Source of the DNA: Lysobacter sp.
Lineage (GTDB): Bacteria; Pseudomonadota; Gammaproteobacteria; Xanthomonadales; Xanthomonadaceae
NCBI GenBank assembly: GCA_019634715.1
Contig: JAHCAU010000002.1
Span: 434,001 to 498,000 of the forward strand
DNA length: 64,000 nt
Direction: 5' to 3'
The position numbers were made by a program, and so were the translations under genes. Within the stretch, counting starts at the first letter, position 1. The number at the start of each line of letters is the position of its first letter. Below the pieces are notes generated by a model that was not told where the DNA came from, did no database searches, and saw nothing but the letters and a program-made list of their open reading frames with translations. This document shows, in pieces, positions 12,634 to 25,350 of the stretch.

Positions 12634-14387
12634 GCGTTGGACCGATACATGTCGGAGACGGCCGGATCATCGAAGACCCGGCCCGAACTTCGATCAGCGA
12701 TTGAACCCGCCATCGCCGCCGCGCGGGCCGCGGTTGCCGCCCGGACGCGGGCCACCCGGACGAGGCACCGCCGAACGCGCCGCCGGGTTTTGCCGCCCGC
12801 GGGGCGCGGGCGGCTGCCAGGGCCCTGGGGTGCACCGCCCGGACGCGGGCCGCGCGGGCCACGCGGCTGGTCGCCGTAGGGGTTGAAACCGCCGCCATGG
12901 GCGTGGTCGGAGGGGAAGCTGGGGGCATTGCCGGGATGGCCGTAGGGTTTCGCGGCGCGGGCCGGGCGGCTGCCGCCGGGCTTGGGCGCGCCCGAGCCGC
13001 GCGGACCGCGGGCATCGCCGAAGCCGGCACCGGCCGGGCGATCACCCTGGGGACGCTTCGCGCGGGGGCCACCGGGGCCGCGGCTTTCGCCGCCGAAACC
13101 ACCGGCATCGCGATCGCCGAACGGGCGGCTGCCGCCTGGGCGCGGGCCGCCGGGCTTCTTCGCGGCATAAGGCTTCTTCGGGCCGCGACCATCGGCGTTG
13201 CGATGGCCGGTCGGGCCGGTGTCGACGCCTTCCGGCACGTACCAGGTGCGGAACGCGGCGGGGTTGCCCTCGGGCAGGGGCTTGGGACCCTTGTCCTTGC
13301 GCTGCTTGAAGGGCTTGTTCTGCGACTGGCGTGCGGCGGCTTCGCCGCTGACGGTGAGGTCGCCGCGCTTCTTCTTGCTGCCGAAACGGCCGCGGTCCTC
13401 GCGGACGTTGTCGAAACGGCGCAGCTCGCGGCCTTCGTCGGCGGTGTTGTGGCCGTTGACGTAGGCCTGGCCGCGGCCTTCGCGGCCGATGTGCACCGTC
13501 GCCTTGGCGGCCTTGCGCTGGCCGATCACCGGCTGCAGCGTCAGCGCCGGCGGCGGGCCTTCCTCGAGGTTGAGCTTCCTGCGCAGGGCGTCGACCTGGG
13601 CGGCCGTGAGTTCCTGGCTCTGGCTGCGCAGCAGCGGCTGCGGCAGGGTGATGTCGCCGTAGCGGATGCGCTTGAGGCGGCTGACCTGGCAGCCCTGCGA
13701 TTCCCACAGGCGGCGCACTTCGCGGTTGCGGCCTTCGCTGAGGGTGACGCGGAACCAGTCGTGCGAATCGGTACCGCCGATGCGCTCGATCTCGTCGAAC
13801 TTGGCCGGACCGTCCTCCAGCGCGACGCCGCGGCGCAGGCGGTCGACCAGCTTGTCGGACACCTCTTCCTCGCCTTCGGGCGCGCGCACGCGGCAGACGT
13901 ACTCGCGTTCGATCTCGAACGAGGGATGCATCATCGCGTTGGCCAGTTCGCCATCGGTGGTGAGCAGCAGCAGGCCGGTGGTGTTGATGTCGAGGCGGCC
14001 GATCGCGATCCAGCGCGCGCCCTTGAGCACGGGCAGCGATTCGAAGATGGTCGGGCGGCCCTCGGGGTCTTCGCGGGTGGTGACCTCGCCCTCGGGCTTG
14101 TTGTAGATCAGCACGCGCGCCGGTTCGGTCAGCGCGCTGGCGACGAAGGTGCGGCCGTCGATTTCGATGCGGTCGCCGCCCTTCACGCTCATGCCGACCT
14201 GCGCGGTCTCGCCGTTGACCTTGATCATGCCGTCGGCGATCCGCTGTTCCAGCGCGCGGCGGGAGCCGAGTCCGGCCTGGGCCAGCACCTTGTGCAGGCG
14301 TTCTTCGAGCTTCGGCGCTTCGGTGGTGTCGGGCGTGTCCGCTCCGCGCTTGAGCGAGAGGGTGCGGGGGGCTTTGGGTTTGGTCAT
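12606..14387 (-). CDS. rluB: 23S rRNA pseudouridine synthase RluB with long low-complexity tail; probable frameshift near the end
   Basis: Pseudouridine synthase for 23S rRNA position 2605 (E. coli numbering). S4 RNA-binding domain at about 28-75 (LEERLHKVLAQAGLGSRRALE), RsuA/RluB catalytic domain at 90-270 with the catalytic D133 in AIGRLDINTTGLLL. The tail from about 290 is Gly/Pro/Arg/Lys-rich and disordered, common in Xanthomonadaceae RluB. Near 12788-12791 (a TTTT run on the plus strand) the Gly/Pro/Arg pattern jumps to the -1 frame, where it ends naturally PRGGDGGFNR with a TGA at 12694. As given, the frame reads on with an unrelated end and overlaps the DUF4279 start. It follows scpB by one base. 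The core enzyme is intact. Confidence 0.92.
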   Translation of the reverse strand: MTKPKAPRTLSLKRGADTPDTTEAPKLEERLHKVLAQAGLGSRRALEQRIADGMIKVNGETAQVGMSVKGGDRIEIDGRTFVASALTEPARVLIYNKPEGEVTTREDPEGRPTIFESLPVLKGARWIAIGRLDINTTGLLLLTTDGELANAMMHPSFEIEREYVCRVRAPEGEEEVSDKLVDRLRRGVALEDGPAKFDEIERIGGTDSHDWFRVTLSEGRNREVRRLWESQGCQVSRLKRIRYGDITLPQPLLRSQSQELTAAQVDALRRKLNLEEGPPPALTLQPVIGQRKAAKATVHIGREGRGQAYVNGHNTADEGRELRRFDNVREDRGRFGSKKKRGDLTVSGEAAARQSQNKPFKQRKDKGPKPLPEGNPAAFRTWYVPEGVDTGPTGHRNADGRGPKKPYAAKKPGGPRPGGSRPFGDRDAGGFGGESRGPGGPRAKRPQGDRPAGAGFGDARGPRGSGAPKPGGSRPARAAKPYGHPGNAPSFPSDHAHGGGFNPYGDQPRGPRGPRPGGAPQGPGSRPRPAGGKTRRRVRRCLVRVARVRAATAARAAAMAGSIADRSSGRVFDDPAVSDMYRSNAWASPNTRE

Positions 14388-14388
14388 G

Positions 14389-15270
14389 TCATGCTCCGGT
14401 GCTGTCGTCGTCGTCGACGAGGGCGGTGTGGCGGTCGTCGGATGCCGAAGCGTCGGCATCGTCCGTGGTGGCGGGGGCATCGGCGGCGGCTTCGCCGTCG
14501 ACGTCGGAAAGGGGGGCTTCGCTGCGTGCGTCCTCGCCGGCAGCATCGTCTTCGCCCGCATCGTCGCCGGCTGCGTCGTCATCGCCTGCAGTGGTGTCGT
14601 CGCGGCCGTCGTCGTCGTTCGCGGCGTGATCGTCGCGGTTGTCATCGGATGCGGCGATGTCCTGCACGCCGGCCGCGATGCTGCCGTCGGCAGCGGCCTT
14701 CGGCGCATCCGGGTCGTTGAACGACAGCTGCGGATCCAGTTCGCCGAAATCCTTCAGTTCGGACAGCGGCGGCAACTGGTCGAGGCTCTTGAGACCGAAG
14801 TAGTCGAGGAAGATCTTCGTGGTGCCCAGCAGCTCCGGCTTGCCGGGCACGTCACGGTGGCCGACGGTGCGGATCCACTCGCGCTCTTCCAGCGCCTTGA
14901 TGATGTTGCTGCTGACCGCGACACCGCGCACCTGCTCGATCTCGCCGCGGGTGATCGGCTGGCGGTAGGCGATGATCGCCAGGGTTTCGAGCGTGGCGCG
15001 GGTGTAGCGGGTCTGGCGTTCGGTCCAGAGCCGGGCGACCCAGGCGTGCACGTCGTGCTGCACCTGGAAGCGCCAGCCGGACGCGGTTTCGACCAGTTCG
15101 ATGCCGCGCGTGGCGCACTGTTCGCCCAGGTCGGCCAGCGCCTGTTCGATGCTGCCCTCCGGCGCGGGTTCGTCCAGCGTGAACAGGCCGCGCAGCTGCG
15201 CGAGCGTCAGCGGCTGGGTGGCCGCGAGCAGCGCGGCTTCGACGATGCGGGTGACGAAGGCTTGTTCCAT
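14389..15270 (-). CDS. scpB: Condensin subunit ScpB with acidic tail
   Basis: Kleisin-partner subunit of the Smc-ScpAB complex that compacts and segregates the chromosome. The two winged-helix domains occupy residues 1 to about 175 ([60 protein letters not shown]). From about residue 200 the protein continues as a nearly pure Asp/Ala/Gly/Glu tail of some 95 residues, an extension found in Xanthomonadaceae. It lies 35 bp after scpA and one base before rluB, an operon order common in gammaproteobacteria. Smc itself is encoded 2 kb away on the other strand. Confidence 0.96.
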   Translation of the reverse strand: MEQAFVTRIVEAALLAATQPLTLAQLRGLFTLDEPAPEGSIEQALADLGEQCATRGIELVETASGWRFQVQHDVHAWVARLWTERQTRYTRATLETLAIIAYRQPITRGEIEQVRGVAVSSNIIKALEEREWIRTVGHRDVPGKPELLGTTKIFLDYFGLKSLDQLPPLSELKDFGELDPQLSFNDPDAPKAAADGSIAAGVQDIAASDDNRDDHAANDDDGRDDTTAGDDDAAGDDAGEDDAAGEDARSEAPLSDVDGEAAADAPATTDDADASASDDRHTALVDDDDSTGA

Positions 15271-15305
15271 GGACCGGTTCGGAATCGGATCTCGCGGGGC
15301 GGGGG

Positions 15306-16265
15306 TCAGCGGGCGTCGCCGGGGGCGGCGGACGAGGCTTCGGTGGCGTCGTCGTCGAACTCGCTGGTCAGTTCGGGCATGCCGGTGTCGTTGTCGCCGT
15401 CCTGCGCCGCGAGCGACTTGATGTAGATCGCGGCGAGCGGACTCTCCTGGACGATGTCCAGCAGGCGTTCCTTGGCCAGTTCGAGGATCGACAGGAAGGT
15501 CACGACCACGCCGAGCTTGCCCTCGCGCGGTTCGAACAGCGATTCGAAGCGGTGGAAGCTGCCGTCGCCGAGGCGGGTCAGCACGTCGGTCATGCGCTGG
15601 CGCACGCTGAGGGCGTCGCGCCGGATCGCATGGCCGGTGAACAGCTCGGCGCGCTTGAGCACGTCGTGCAGGGCCAGCAGCATTTCCTTCAGCTGCACCG
15701 GCGGCGGCAGCTTGACGCTGGCGCGGTCGGGCACGAAGGCCGCCACCGGTGCGGTGTCGCGTTCCATGCGCGGCAGGGCGTCGATGTCCTCGGCGGCCTG
15801 CTTGAAGCGCTCGTAGTCCTGCAGGCGGCGGACCAGGTCGGCGCGCGGATCCTCCTCGTTGCCTTCCTCGCTGGGCGGGCGGGGCAGGAGCATCCGCGAT
15901 TTGATCTCGGCCAGGATCGCGGCCATGACCAGGTATTCGGCGGCCAGCTCGAAGCGCATGTCGCGCATCGCGCCGATGTAGTCCACGTATTGTCGGGTGA
16001 TCTCCGCGACCGGGATGTCCAGGATGTCCAGGTTCTGGCGGCGGATCAGGTAGAGCAGCAGGTCGAGCGGACCCTCGAAGGCGTCGAGGATGACTTCCAG
16101 CGCGTCCGGTGGGATGTAGAGGTCCTGCGGGATCTGCAGCACCGGCTGGCCCAGCACCGTCGCCAGCCGCATCTCCTGCTGCTGGGGCGCCAGCGGCACG
16201 GACGCCGATGCCGGCGCGGCGGGTCCGGACGCGATGTCGGCGTCGGACGCGGTGTCAGTGCTCAT
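15306..16265 (-). CDS. scpA: Condensin kleisin subunit ScpA
   Basis: Kleisin that closes the Smc ring together with ScpB. It has 319 residues. The N-terminal Smc-neck-binding part is marked by [24 protein letters not shown], followed by [15 protein letters not shown] and [19 protein letters not shown]. The C-terminal winged helix is around 230-290 ([17 protein letters not shown]). About 50 Ala/Pro-rich residues precede the domain. It is first in scpA-scpB-rluB, divergent from the YciI gene across a 372-bp gap. Confidence 0.96.
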   Translation of the reverse strand: MSTDTASDADIASGPAAPASASVPLAPQQQEMRLATVLGQPVLQIPQDLYIPPDALEVILDAFEGPLDLLLYLIRRQNLDILDIPVAEITRQYVDYIGAMRDMRFELAAEYLVMAAILAEIKSRMLLPRPPSEEGNEEDPRADLVRRLQDYERFKQAAEDIDALPRMERDTAPVAAFVPDRASVKLPPPVQLKEMLLALHDVLKRAELFTGHAIRRDALSVRQRMTDVLTRLGDGSFHRFESLFEPREGKLGVVVTFLSILELAKERLLDIVQESPLAAIYIKSLAAQDGDNDTGMPELTSEFDDDATEASSAAPGDAR

Positions 16266-16637
16266 GCGGCTGGGTCATGGCGTTCGTCGGATGCATCAAG
16301 GCGGCCTCGCCGGTGGAGCGGCGGCCTGGCTGCAGGAATCGGCTCGGGTTGGAAGGGGCGGCAGCGACCATGCGGCGCGGCATCCCTGGGGCGGGATGGC
16401 GGGCGGATGGAGTCGGAACCTGGGGCCGGGTGGGTGTGGCGGGTCGGGCGCGGATGCCGTGCTGCGGCTCCTGTGCGCCATCGACGGGTCGCCTCAGCCG
16501 GCCTCGAAACGATGCGCTGCCAAGAGTACGGGGTGGGGCGGCGGCTGTCCAGCCGGGTGAACGGCGCGCGGCCAGCCCCTATCCTTGTAGGGCTGCGCCC
16601 GACCCACCGGGCGCTCCCAGACGGAGCTCGCATCAGC
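16266..16637. other. Intergenic region between scpA and the YciI gene
   Basis: A 372-bp divergent region with no convincing gene: open frames here have no family resemblance and are shadow-like. It must contain the promoters of scpA (-) and yciI-bolA (+). A TATCCT (16580-16585) sits in an imperfect dyad AGCCCCTA ... TAGGGCT about 55 bp before the YciI start and could be a -10 with an overlapping operator, but I see no good -35. Confidence 0.4.
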
Positions 16638-16937
16638 ATGTGGTACGCCATCGAAGGCCATGACGGCCCCGACACCCTCGAACGCCGGCTGCAGGCCCGG
16701 TCCGCCCACCTGGCCCGGCTCGTCGCCCTGAAGGATGCCGGCCGCCTGCTGCTGGCCGGCCCATGCCCGGCGATCGACGCCGAGGACCCGGGTCCGGCGG
16801 GCTTCAGCGGCAGCATCGTGATCGCCGAGTTCGAATCGCTGGAGGCCGCCCGCGCCTGGGCCGACGCCGATCCCTACGTCGCGGCCGGTGTCTATGCCCG
16901 GGTCGACATCCGCCCGTTCCGCAAGGTGCTGCCATGA
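16638..16937 (+). CDS. YciI family protein
   Basis: Ferredoxin-like fold protein of 99 residues ([17 protein letters not shown]). The conserved His (H24 in [12 protein letters not shown]) and the [10 protein letters not shown] and [20 protein letters not shown] motifs are the YciI family marks. Relatives have weak hydrolase or dehalogenase-like activity; the physiological role is unknown. The stop overlaps the BolA start (ATGA), and the yciI-bolA pairing is common in Xanthomonadaceae. Confidence 0.93.
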   Translation: MWYAIEGHDGPDTLERRLQARSAHLARLVALKDAGRLLLAGPCPAIDAEDPGPAGFSGSIVIAEFESLEAARAWADADPYVAAGVYARVDIRPFRKVLP

Positions 16938-17254
16938 CCGGGGCCGTCGGTGCAGGCCCGCTGCCGCCGCCTCCCGGGCAGATGCCGCGCGAGCTGCGGG
17001 TCGAGGCGATCCGCCAGCGCCTGCAGGCCGCGTTCGACCCGGTCGAGCTGGAGGTCTTCGACGACAGCCACCAGCACGTCGGACACGAGGGCGCCCGCGA
17101 CGGCCGCGGGCACTACCGGGTGCGGGTGGTCAGCACCGCCTTCGCCGGGATGAACCCGGTCGCCCGCCACCGCGCCGTCTACGCCGCGCTCGACGACCTG
17201 CTGCAGACCGACATCCACGCCCTGGCGATCCAGGCGTCCGCGCCGACGACCTGA
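16934..17254 (+). CDS. BolA family protein
   Basis: BolA-like protein of 106 residues with the KH-like fold: [21 protein letters not shown], then [20 protein letters not shown], and the [17 protein letters not shown] helix with the conserved invariant His. BolA proteins partner monothiol glutaredoxins in [2Fe-2S] trafficking and some bind DNA. The first 17 residues are a Gly/Pro extension before the domain. It overlaps the YciI gene by four bases. Confidence 0.93.
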   Translation: MTGAVGAGPLPPPPGQMPRELRVEAIRQRLQAAFDPVELEVFDDSHQHVGHEGARDGRGHYRVRVVSTAFAGMNPVARHRAVYAALDDLLQTDIHALAIQASAPTT

Positions 17255-17274
17255 GCGGCCTGTCTCGCGCCGTT

Positions 17275-17300
17275 TTCCTTCCCCCGCGAGCGGGGGAGGA
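17275..17300. repeat. Palindrome of the CCCCCGC/GCGGGGG family
   Basis: Inverted repeat CCCCCGC-ga-GCGGGGG extended by TTCC/GGAA, 20 bp after the bolA stop. It resembles the palindrome at 35836-35861, so the two are probably copies of one dispersed repeat. It may also end bolA transcription, although no T-run follows. Confidence 0.55.
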
Positions 17301-17341
17301 AGACAAGCCGCTCGCCCCTGCGCCACGCCCGCGAGGGCGGC

Positions 17342-17347
17342 TATACT
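17342..17347 (+). promoter_or_regulatory. Candidate -10 box for smc
   Basis: TATACT 131 bp upstream of the smc start, downstream of the palindrome. No recognisable -35 lies 16-18 bp upstream, so this rests on the -10 only. Confidence 0.35.
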
Positions 17348-17477
17348 GCAGCGTTCTGGCTTGGAACCGGCCAGGGTAGCGTCAATCCATTCAATGGTTT
17401 GACGCGCATTCCTCAACCGTTTTCACAACTACGGCGGTGACGCGTCCCGCGTCACCGGCAGGGTCCCCGATCAGCGC

Positions 17478-20400
17478 ATGCGTCTTTCCACGATCAAGCT
17501 CTCCGGCTTCAAGTCCTTCGTCGATCCGACCACCCTGCACCTGCCCACCAACATGACCGGTGTGGTCGGCCCGAACGGCTGCGGCAAGTCCAACATCATC
17601 GATGCCATCCGCTGGGTGATGGGCGAGAGCGCCGCCAGCCGCCTGCGCGGCGATTCGCTGACCGACGTGATCTTCTCCGGCAGCTCGGCGCGCAAGCCGG
17701 TCTCGCAGGCCGCGGTCGAAATGATCTTCGACAACAGCGACCACACCATCACCGGCGAATACGCGGCCTTCAACGAAATCTCGGTCAAGCGCACCGTCAG
17801 CCGCGACGGCCAGAGCAACTACTACCTCAACGGCACCAAGTGCCGTCGCCGCGACATCACCGACCTGTTCCTCGGCACCGGCCTGGGCCCGCGCAGCTAC
17901 TCGATCATCGAGCAGGGCATGATCTCGCAGATCATCGAGGCCCGGCCCGAGGAACTGCGCGTCTACCTCGAAGAGGCCGCCGGCATCTCCAAGTACAAGG
18001 AGCGCCGCAAGGAGACCGAAACCCGCATCCGCCACACCCGCGAGAACCTCGACCGCCTGAACGACCTGCGCGAGGAAGTCGGCAAGCAGCTCCAGCACCT
18101 CGCGCGCCAGGCCAGGCAGGCCGAGCAGTACCAGACCATCCAGGCCGAGCGCCGGATCAGGGACGCCGAGTGGAAGGCGCTGGAATTCCGCGTCCTCGAC
18201 ACCCAGCTGCAGCGCCTGCGCGATGGCCTGATGCAGGAAGAAACCCGCCTGCAGCAGATCATCGCCGAGCAGCGCGAGGCCGAGCGCCTGATCGAGGAAG
18301 GCCGCGCCAGCCGCGAAGCCGCCGCCGAGGCGCTGAACAAGGCCCAGGCCGAAGGCTACGAGGTCGGCGGCACGCTCGCCCGCATCGAACAGCAGATCGC
18401 CCACCAGCGCGAACTGGGCCAGCGCCTGCAGCGCGCCCGGGACGAGGCGATGCAGGCCCTGTCGGAGATCGGCCTGCACATCGAGACCGACCAGCAGCGC
18501 CTGGACACCCTGCGCGCCGGGATCGAGGAGGCCGAGCCGCGCCTGGAGATGCTGCGCGAGGAAGACGGCGCGCGGCAGGAGTTTTTGCAGGAGGCCGAAG
18601 GCAGGCTCGCCGACTGGCAGCAGCGCTGGGACGCGCACAGCCGCGCCCAGGCCGAAGCTTCGCGCGCGGCCGAGGTCGAGCGTACCAAGGTCGATTACCT
18701 CGACCGCCAGTCGATCGACGCCGAGCGCCGACGCGAACAGTTGAACAGCGAGCGCAACGCGCTCGACGTGAACCTGCTGGCCGACGCCTACGCCGACCTG
18801 CAGATGCAGCACGACGAGAAGAAGGCCGGCCTCGACGGCCTCGGCGACGAACTCGAAACGCGCAAGCTGGCCGTGGTCGAGGTGCAGGATCGGGTGCGCA
18901 ATGCCCAGGCCGAACTGGCCGACGTGCGCAAGCAGGTGCAGACCTCGCGCGGCCGGCTGTCCTCGCTGGAAACCCTGCAGCATGCCGCGCTGGGCCAGGA
19001 GCAGGGTGCCGCCGTGGCCTGGTTGAAGGCGCGCGGGCTGGATTCGGCGCAGCGCGTCGGCGAAGTCCTGCGCGTGGAATCGGGCTGGGAATTCGCGGTC
19101 GAAAGCGCGCTGGGCCAGCTGATCGAAGGCGTGCTGATCGACGCCCCGGAGACATTGGTCGAAGCACTGGCCGACCTCGGTGAAGGCCGCCTGGCGCTGG
19201 TCTCGTCCGAGGGCGGCGACGCCGGTTTCGCCGCGACCTCGCTCGCCGCCAAGGTGCAGGGGCCGCTGGCGATCCGTCGTCTGCTGGCCAAGCTGCATGC
19301 CGCCGAAACCCTGGCCGATGCCCGCGCGCTGCAGGCCGGGCTGGGCGAGGGCGAGTCGGTCATCACCCGCAGCGGCGAACGCCTGGGCGACGGCTGGGTG
19401 CGCGTGAGCCGCTCCGGCGCCGCCAGGCAGGGCGCACTGCTGCGCGAACGCGAGATCCAGGACCTGCGCGTGCAGATCGAGACCCTGCAGCAGCGCGAGG
19501 CCGAACTCGACCGCGGCATCGCCGGCCTGCGCGACCAGATGCTGGTCGCCGAGCAGCAGCGCGAGGACGCCCAGCGCACGCTGTACCTGGCGCATCGCAA
19601 CGTCTCCGAACTCGCCGGCCAGCTGCAGGGCCAGAAGGGCAAGCTCGAATCGGCGCGCGCCCGGATCGAGAAGATCGACGCCGACCTGTCGCAGCTGATC
19701 GAGACCATCGACGCCAGCGCCGAGCAGGCCCGCGAGGCGCGTTCGCGGCTGGAAGATGCGATCACCCGGATGGGCGAACTCGAAAGCACCCGCCAGGCCC
19801 TCGAAGCCGAACGCCGTGCCCTGGGCGACGCGCGCGATGCCGCGCGCCAGGCCGCGCGCGAGTCGCGCGACGCCGCGCACGCGCTGGCGCTGAACCTCGA
19901 ATCGCAGCGCGCCCAGGTCGTCGCGCTCACGCAGGCGCTGGAGCGCATGGGCGGCCAGCGCGGCCAGCTCGACAGCCGCCTCAACGAACTCTCGTCGCAG
20001 TTGTCCGACGGCGATGCCCCGGTCGTCGCGCTGGAGGAACAGCGGCAGGTCGCGCTGGAGCAGCGCGTGCTGGCCGAACGCAACCTCGCCGCCGCGCGTG
20101 CCGCGCTCGACGGCATCGACAACGAACTGCGCGCCCACGAACAGACCCGCCACCAGCGCGACGAACAGTCGGTCGCGCAGCGCGAGGCCATCGGCCAGCG
20201 CAAGCTCGACCAGCAGGCGCTGTCGCTGAAGGCCGCGCAACTGTCCGAAGCGGTGGTCGCCGGCGGTTTCGTGCTGGAAGACGTGCTGAACACCCTCACG
20301 GACGACGCCGACCCGCGCACCTGGGAAAAGATCGTCACCGATTTCGATGCCCGCCTGCGCCGCCTCGAGCCGGTGAATCTCGCCGCGATCCAGGAACACG

Positions 20401-20981
20401 CCGAAGCCGCGCAGCGCAAGGAATATCTCGACGCGCAGGACGCCGACCTCACCGCCGCGCTGGAAACGCTGGAAGACGCCATCCGCAAGATCGACCGCGA
20501 GACCCGCGGCCGCTTCAAGGACACCTTCGATCGCGTGAATTCCGGCGTGCAGGAACTCTATCCGCGCCTGTTCGGCGGCGGCCACGCCTATCTCGAACTC
20601 ACCGGCGAAGACCTGCTCGACACCGGCGTGGCGATCATGGCACGCCCGCCCGGCAAGCGCGTGTCGAACATCTCGCTGCTGTCCGGCGGCGAGAAGGCGA
20701 TGACCGCCGTGGCCCTGGTGTTCGCGATCTTCCAGCTCAATCCCGCGCCGTTCTGCCTGCTGGACGAAGTGGACGCACCGCTGGACGAAGCCAACGTCGG
20801 TCGCTTCACCGCGATGGTCAGCGAGATGAGCCAGCAGGTGCAGTTCCTGTTCGTCACCCACAACAAGGCCACCATGGAAGCCGCGAACCAGCTGTGCGGT
20901 GTGACCATGCGCGAGCCGGGCGTCAGCCGCCTGGTGTCCGTGGACCTGGCCGAAGCCGCGCGCCTGGCCGGCGCAGCCTGA
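17478..20981 (+). CDS. smc: Chromosome partition protein Smc
   Basis: Condensin ATPase of 1167 residues. Walker A is GPNGCGKSNIIDA near residue 32, the N-terminal head runs to about 165, two long coiled coils (about 170-505 and 650-1000) flank a hinge at about 510-640, the signature LLSGGEKA lies at about 1068, and Walker B is PFCLLDEVDAPLD. It acts with ScpA and ScpB (12.6-16.3 kb) in origin segregation. The ATG follows a long leader. zipA begins 23 bp downstream, so smc-zipA-ligA-epmA form a run on one strand. Confidence 0.98.
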   Translation: MRLSTIKLSGFKSFVDPTTLHLPTNMTGVVGPNGCGKSNIIDAIRWVMGESAASRLRGDSLTDVIFSGSSARKPVSQAAVEMIFDNSDHTITGEYAAFNEISVKRTVSRDGQSNYYLNGTKCRRRDITDLFLGTGLGPRSYSIIEQGMISQIIEARPEELRVYLEEAAGISKYKERRKETETRIRHTRENLDRLNDLREEVGKQLQHLARQARQAEQYQTIQAERRIRDAEWKALEFRVLDTQLQRLRDGLMQEETRLQQIIAEQREAERLIEEGRASREAAAEALNKAQAEGYEVGGTLARIEQQIAHQRELGQRLQRARDEAMQALSEIGLHIETDQQRLDTLRAGIEEAEPRLEMLREEDGARQEFLQEAEGRLADWQQRWDAHSRAQAEASRAAEVERTKVDYLDRQSIDAERRREQLNSERNALDVNLLADAYADLQMQHDEKKAGLDGLGDELETRKLAVVEVQDRVRNAQAELADVRKQVQTSRGRLSSLETLQHAALGQEQGAAVAWLKARGLDSAQRVGEVLRVESGWEFAVESALGQLIEGVLIDAPETLVEALADLGEGRLALVSSEGGDAGFAATSLAAKVQGPLAIRRLLAKLHAAETLADARALQAGLGEGESVITRSGERLGDGWVRVSRSGAARQGALLREREIQDLRVQIETLQQREAELDRGIAGLRDQMLVAEQQREDAQRTLYLAHRNVSELAGQLQGQKGKLESARARIEKIDADLSQLIETIDASAEQAREARSRLEDAITRMGELESTRQALEAERRALGDARDAARQAARESRDAAHALALNLESQRAQVVALTQALERMGGQRGQLDSRLNELSSQLSDGDAPVVALEEQRQVALEQRVLAERNLAAARAALDGIDNELRAHEQTRHQRDEQSVAQREAIGQRKLDQQALSLKAAQLSEAVVAGGFVLEDVLNTLTDDADPRTWEKIVTDFDARLRRLEPVNLAAIQEHAEAAQRKEYLDAQDADLTAALETLEDAIRKIDRETRGRFKDTFDRVNSGVQELYPRLFGGGHAYLELTGEDLLDTGVAIMARPPGKRVSNISLLSGGEKAMTAVALVFAIFQLNPAPFCLLDEVDAPLDEANVGRFTAMVSEMSQQVQFLFVTHNKATMEAANQLCGVTMREPGVSRLVSVDLAEAARLAGAA

Positions 20982-21004
20982 ACTTGAGTTTGGAGAACGA
21001 CGCG

Positions 21005-21736
21005 ATGTCGGATATCTGGTTGTTGCGCATCGGAATCGTGGTGGCCGGCGTTCTGCTGATGGCCGCGATCTATTTCTTCGGCCGCCCCGGCAAACCCAGC
21101 CAGGGGCGCAAGCTGCGCGAAGATGGCGGCGAACGTCCGCATCGCGAACCGTCGCTGTCCGATGCCTTCGGCACCGAGATCCGGCCCTACGACACGTCGA
21201 CCATTGCCGATGCTGCGGCAGCCGATGCGGCGGCCGCCGGTACGCAGCCCGCCGGCCCCGAAGTCGGCAGGCGCGATCGCGACGAGTTCGACAAGATCGT
21301 CACCCTGTACGTCGCCGCCCGCGCCGGGCAGACGCTGCGCGGCCCGGACATCGTGGTCGCCGCCGAAAAGGCCGGACTCAGCTACGGCTACATGAACATC
21401 TTCCATCGCCTCGGCGACGGCCGCTCCGAAGGCAGCCCGATCTTCAGCGTCGCGAACATCAAGAAGCCCGGCAGCTTCGAGATGCACGAGATCCAGGCCA
21501 TGGAAACCCCGGCCATCGCCTTCTTCCTGACCCTGCCGGCACCGATCCCGGCGCTGGACGCCTGGGAGAAGATGCTGCCCACCGCGCAGCGCATGGCCGA
21601 ACTGCTCGACGGCGTGGTGCTCGACGAATCGCGCAACGCCCTCGGCCGCCAGCGCATCGCCCACCTGCGCGACGAACTGCGCGCCTACGACCGCCAGCAC
21701 GAAGCGCCGCCGATCTCGAAGAACACGCGCTGGTGA
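21005..21736 (+). CDS. zipA: Cell division protein ZipA
   Basis: Inner membrane division protein that tethers FtsZ. Residues 5-25 are the N-terminal membrane anchor (WLLRIGIVVAGVLLMAAIYFF), then a short charged and Ala-rich linker (about 26-95), and the C-terminal FtsZ-binding domain (about 97-230: FDKIVTLYVAARAGQTLRGPDI, MNIFHRLGDG, SPIFSVANIKKPGSF). At 243 residues it is shorter than E. coli ZipA because the linker is short. TGGAGAACG upstream serves as ribosome binding site. Confidence 0.95.
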   Translation: MSDIWLLRIGIVVAGVLLMAAIYFFGRPGKPSQGRKLREDGGERPHREPSLSDAFGTEIRPYDTSTIADAAAADAAAAGTQPAGPEVGRRDRDEFDKIVTLYVAARAGQTLRGPDIVVAAEKAGLSYGYMNIFHRLGDGRSEGSPIFSVANIKKPGSFEMHEIQAMETPAIAFFLTLPAPIPALDAWEKMLPTAQRMAELLDGVVLDESRNALGRQRIAHLRDELRAYDRQHEAPPISKNTRW

Positions 21737-25233
<3,497 letters not shown>

Positions 25234-25289
25234 ACGCCCGGCCCGGCATCCTGAATCGCCGTCGTACGTGCACCCCCGTGGCGGGAAAA

Positions 25290-25321
25290 TTGACCGGCCA
25301 TTCATGCGTCGCGCCTACAGT
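25290..25321 (+). promoter_or_regulatory. Candidate promoter for the DUF3011 gene
   Basis: TTGACC (25290-25295) and TACAGT (25316-25321) lie between epmA and the DUF3011 gene. The -35 is good (5 of 6) but the spacing is 20 bp, longer than ideal; CCTACA shifted upstream gives 18 bp with a weaker -10. Confidence 0.35.
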
Positions 25322-25350
25322 GAAGCCACACATCCCGGGGGGCTGTTTCC

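Noticed and set aside
12785..12792. Programmed -1 ribosomal frameshift in rluB
   Set aside because: GGC AAA ACC is not a good slippery heptamer and no downstream pseudoknot is apparent; a sequence error or real indel is simpler.
16262..16816. Open frames in the scpA-yciI gap
   Set aside because: Arg/Pro/Ala-rich, no start signals, overlap the real YciI gene in another frame.
17391..20861. Long minus-strand frame opposite smc
   Set aside because: Shadow; Leu/Gly/Ala/Asp-rich text without domains, opposite an intact Smc.
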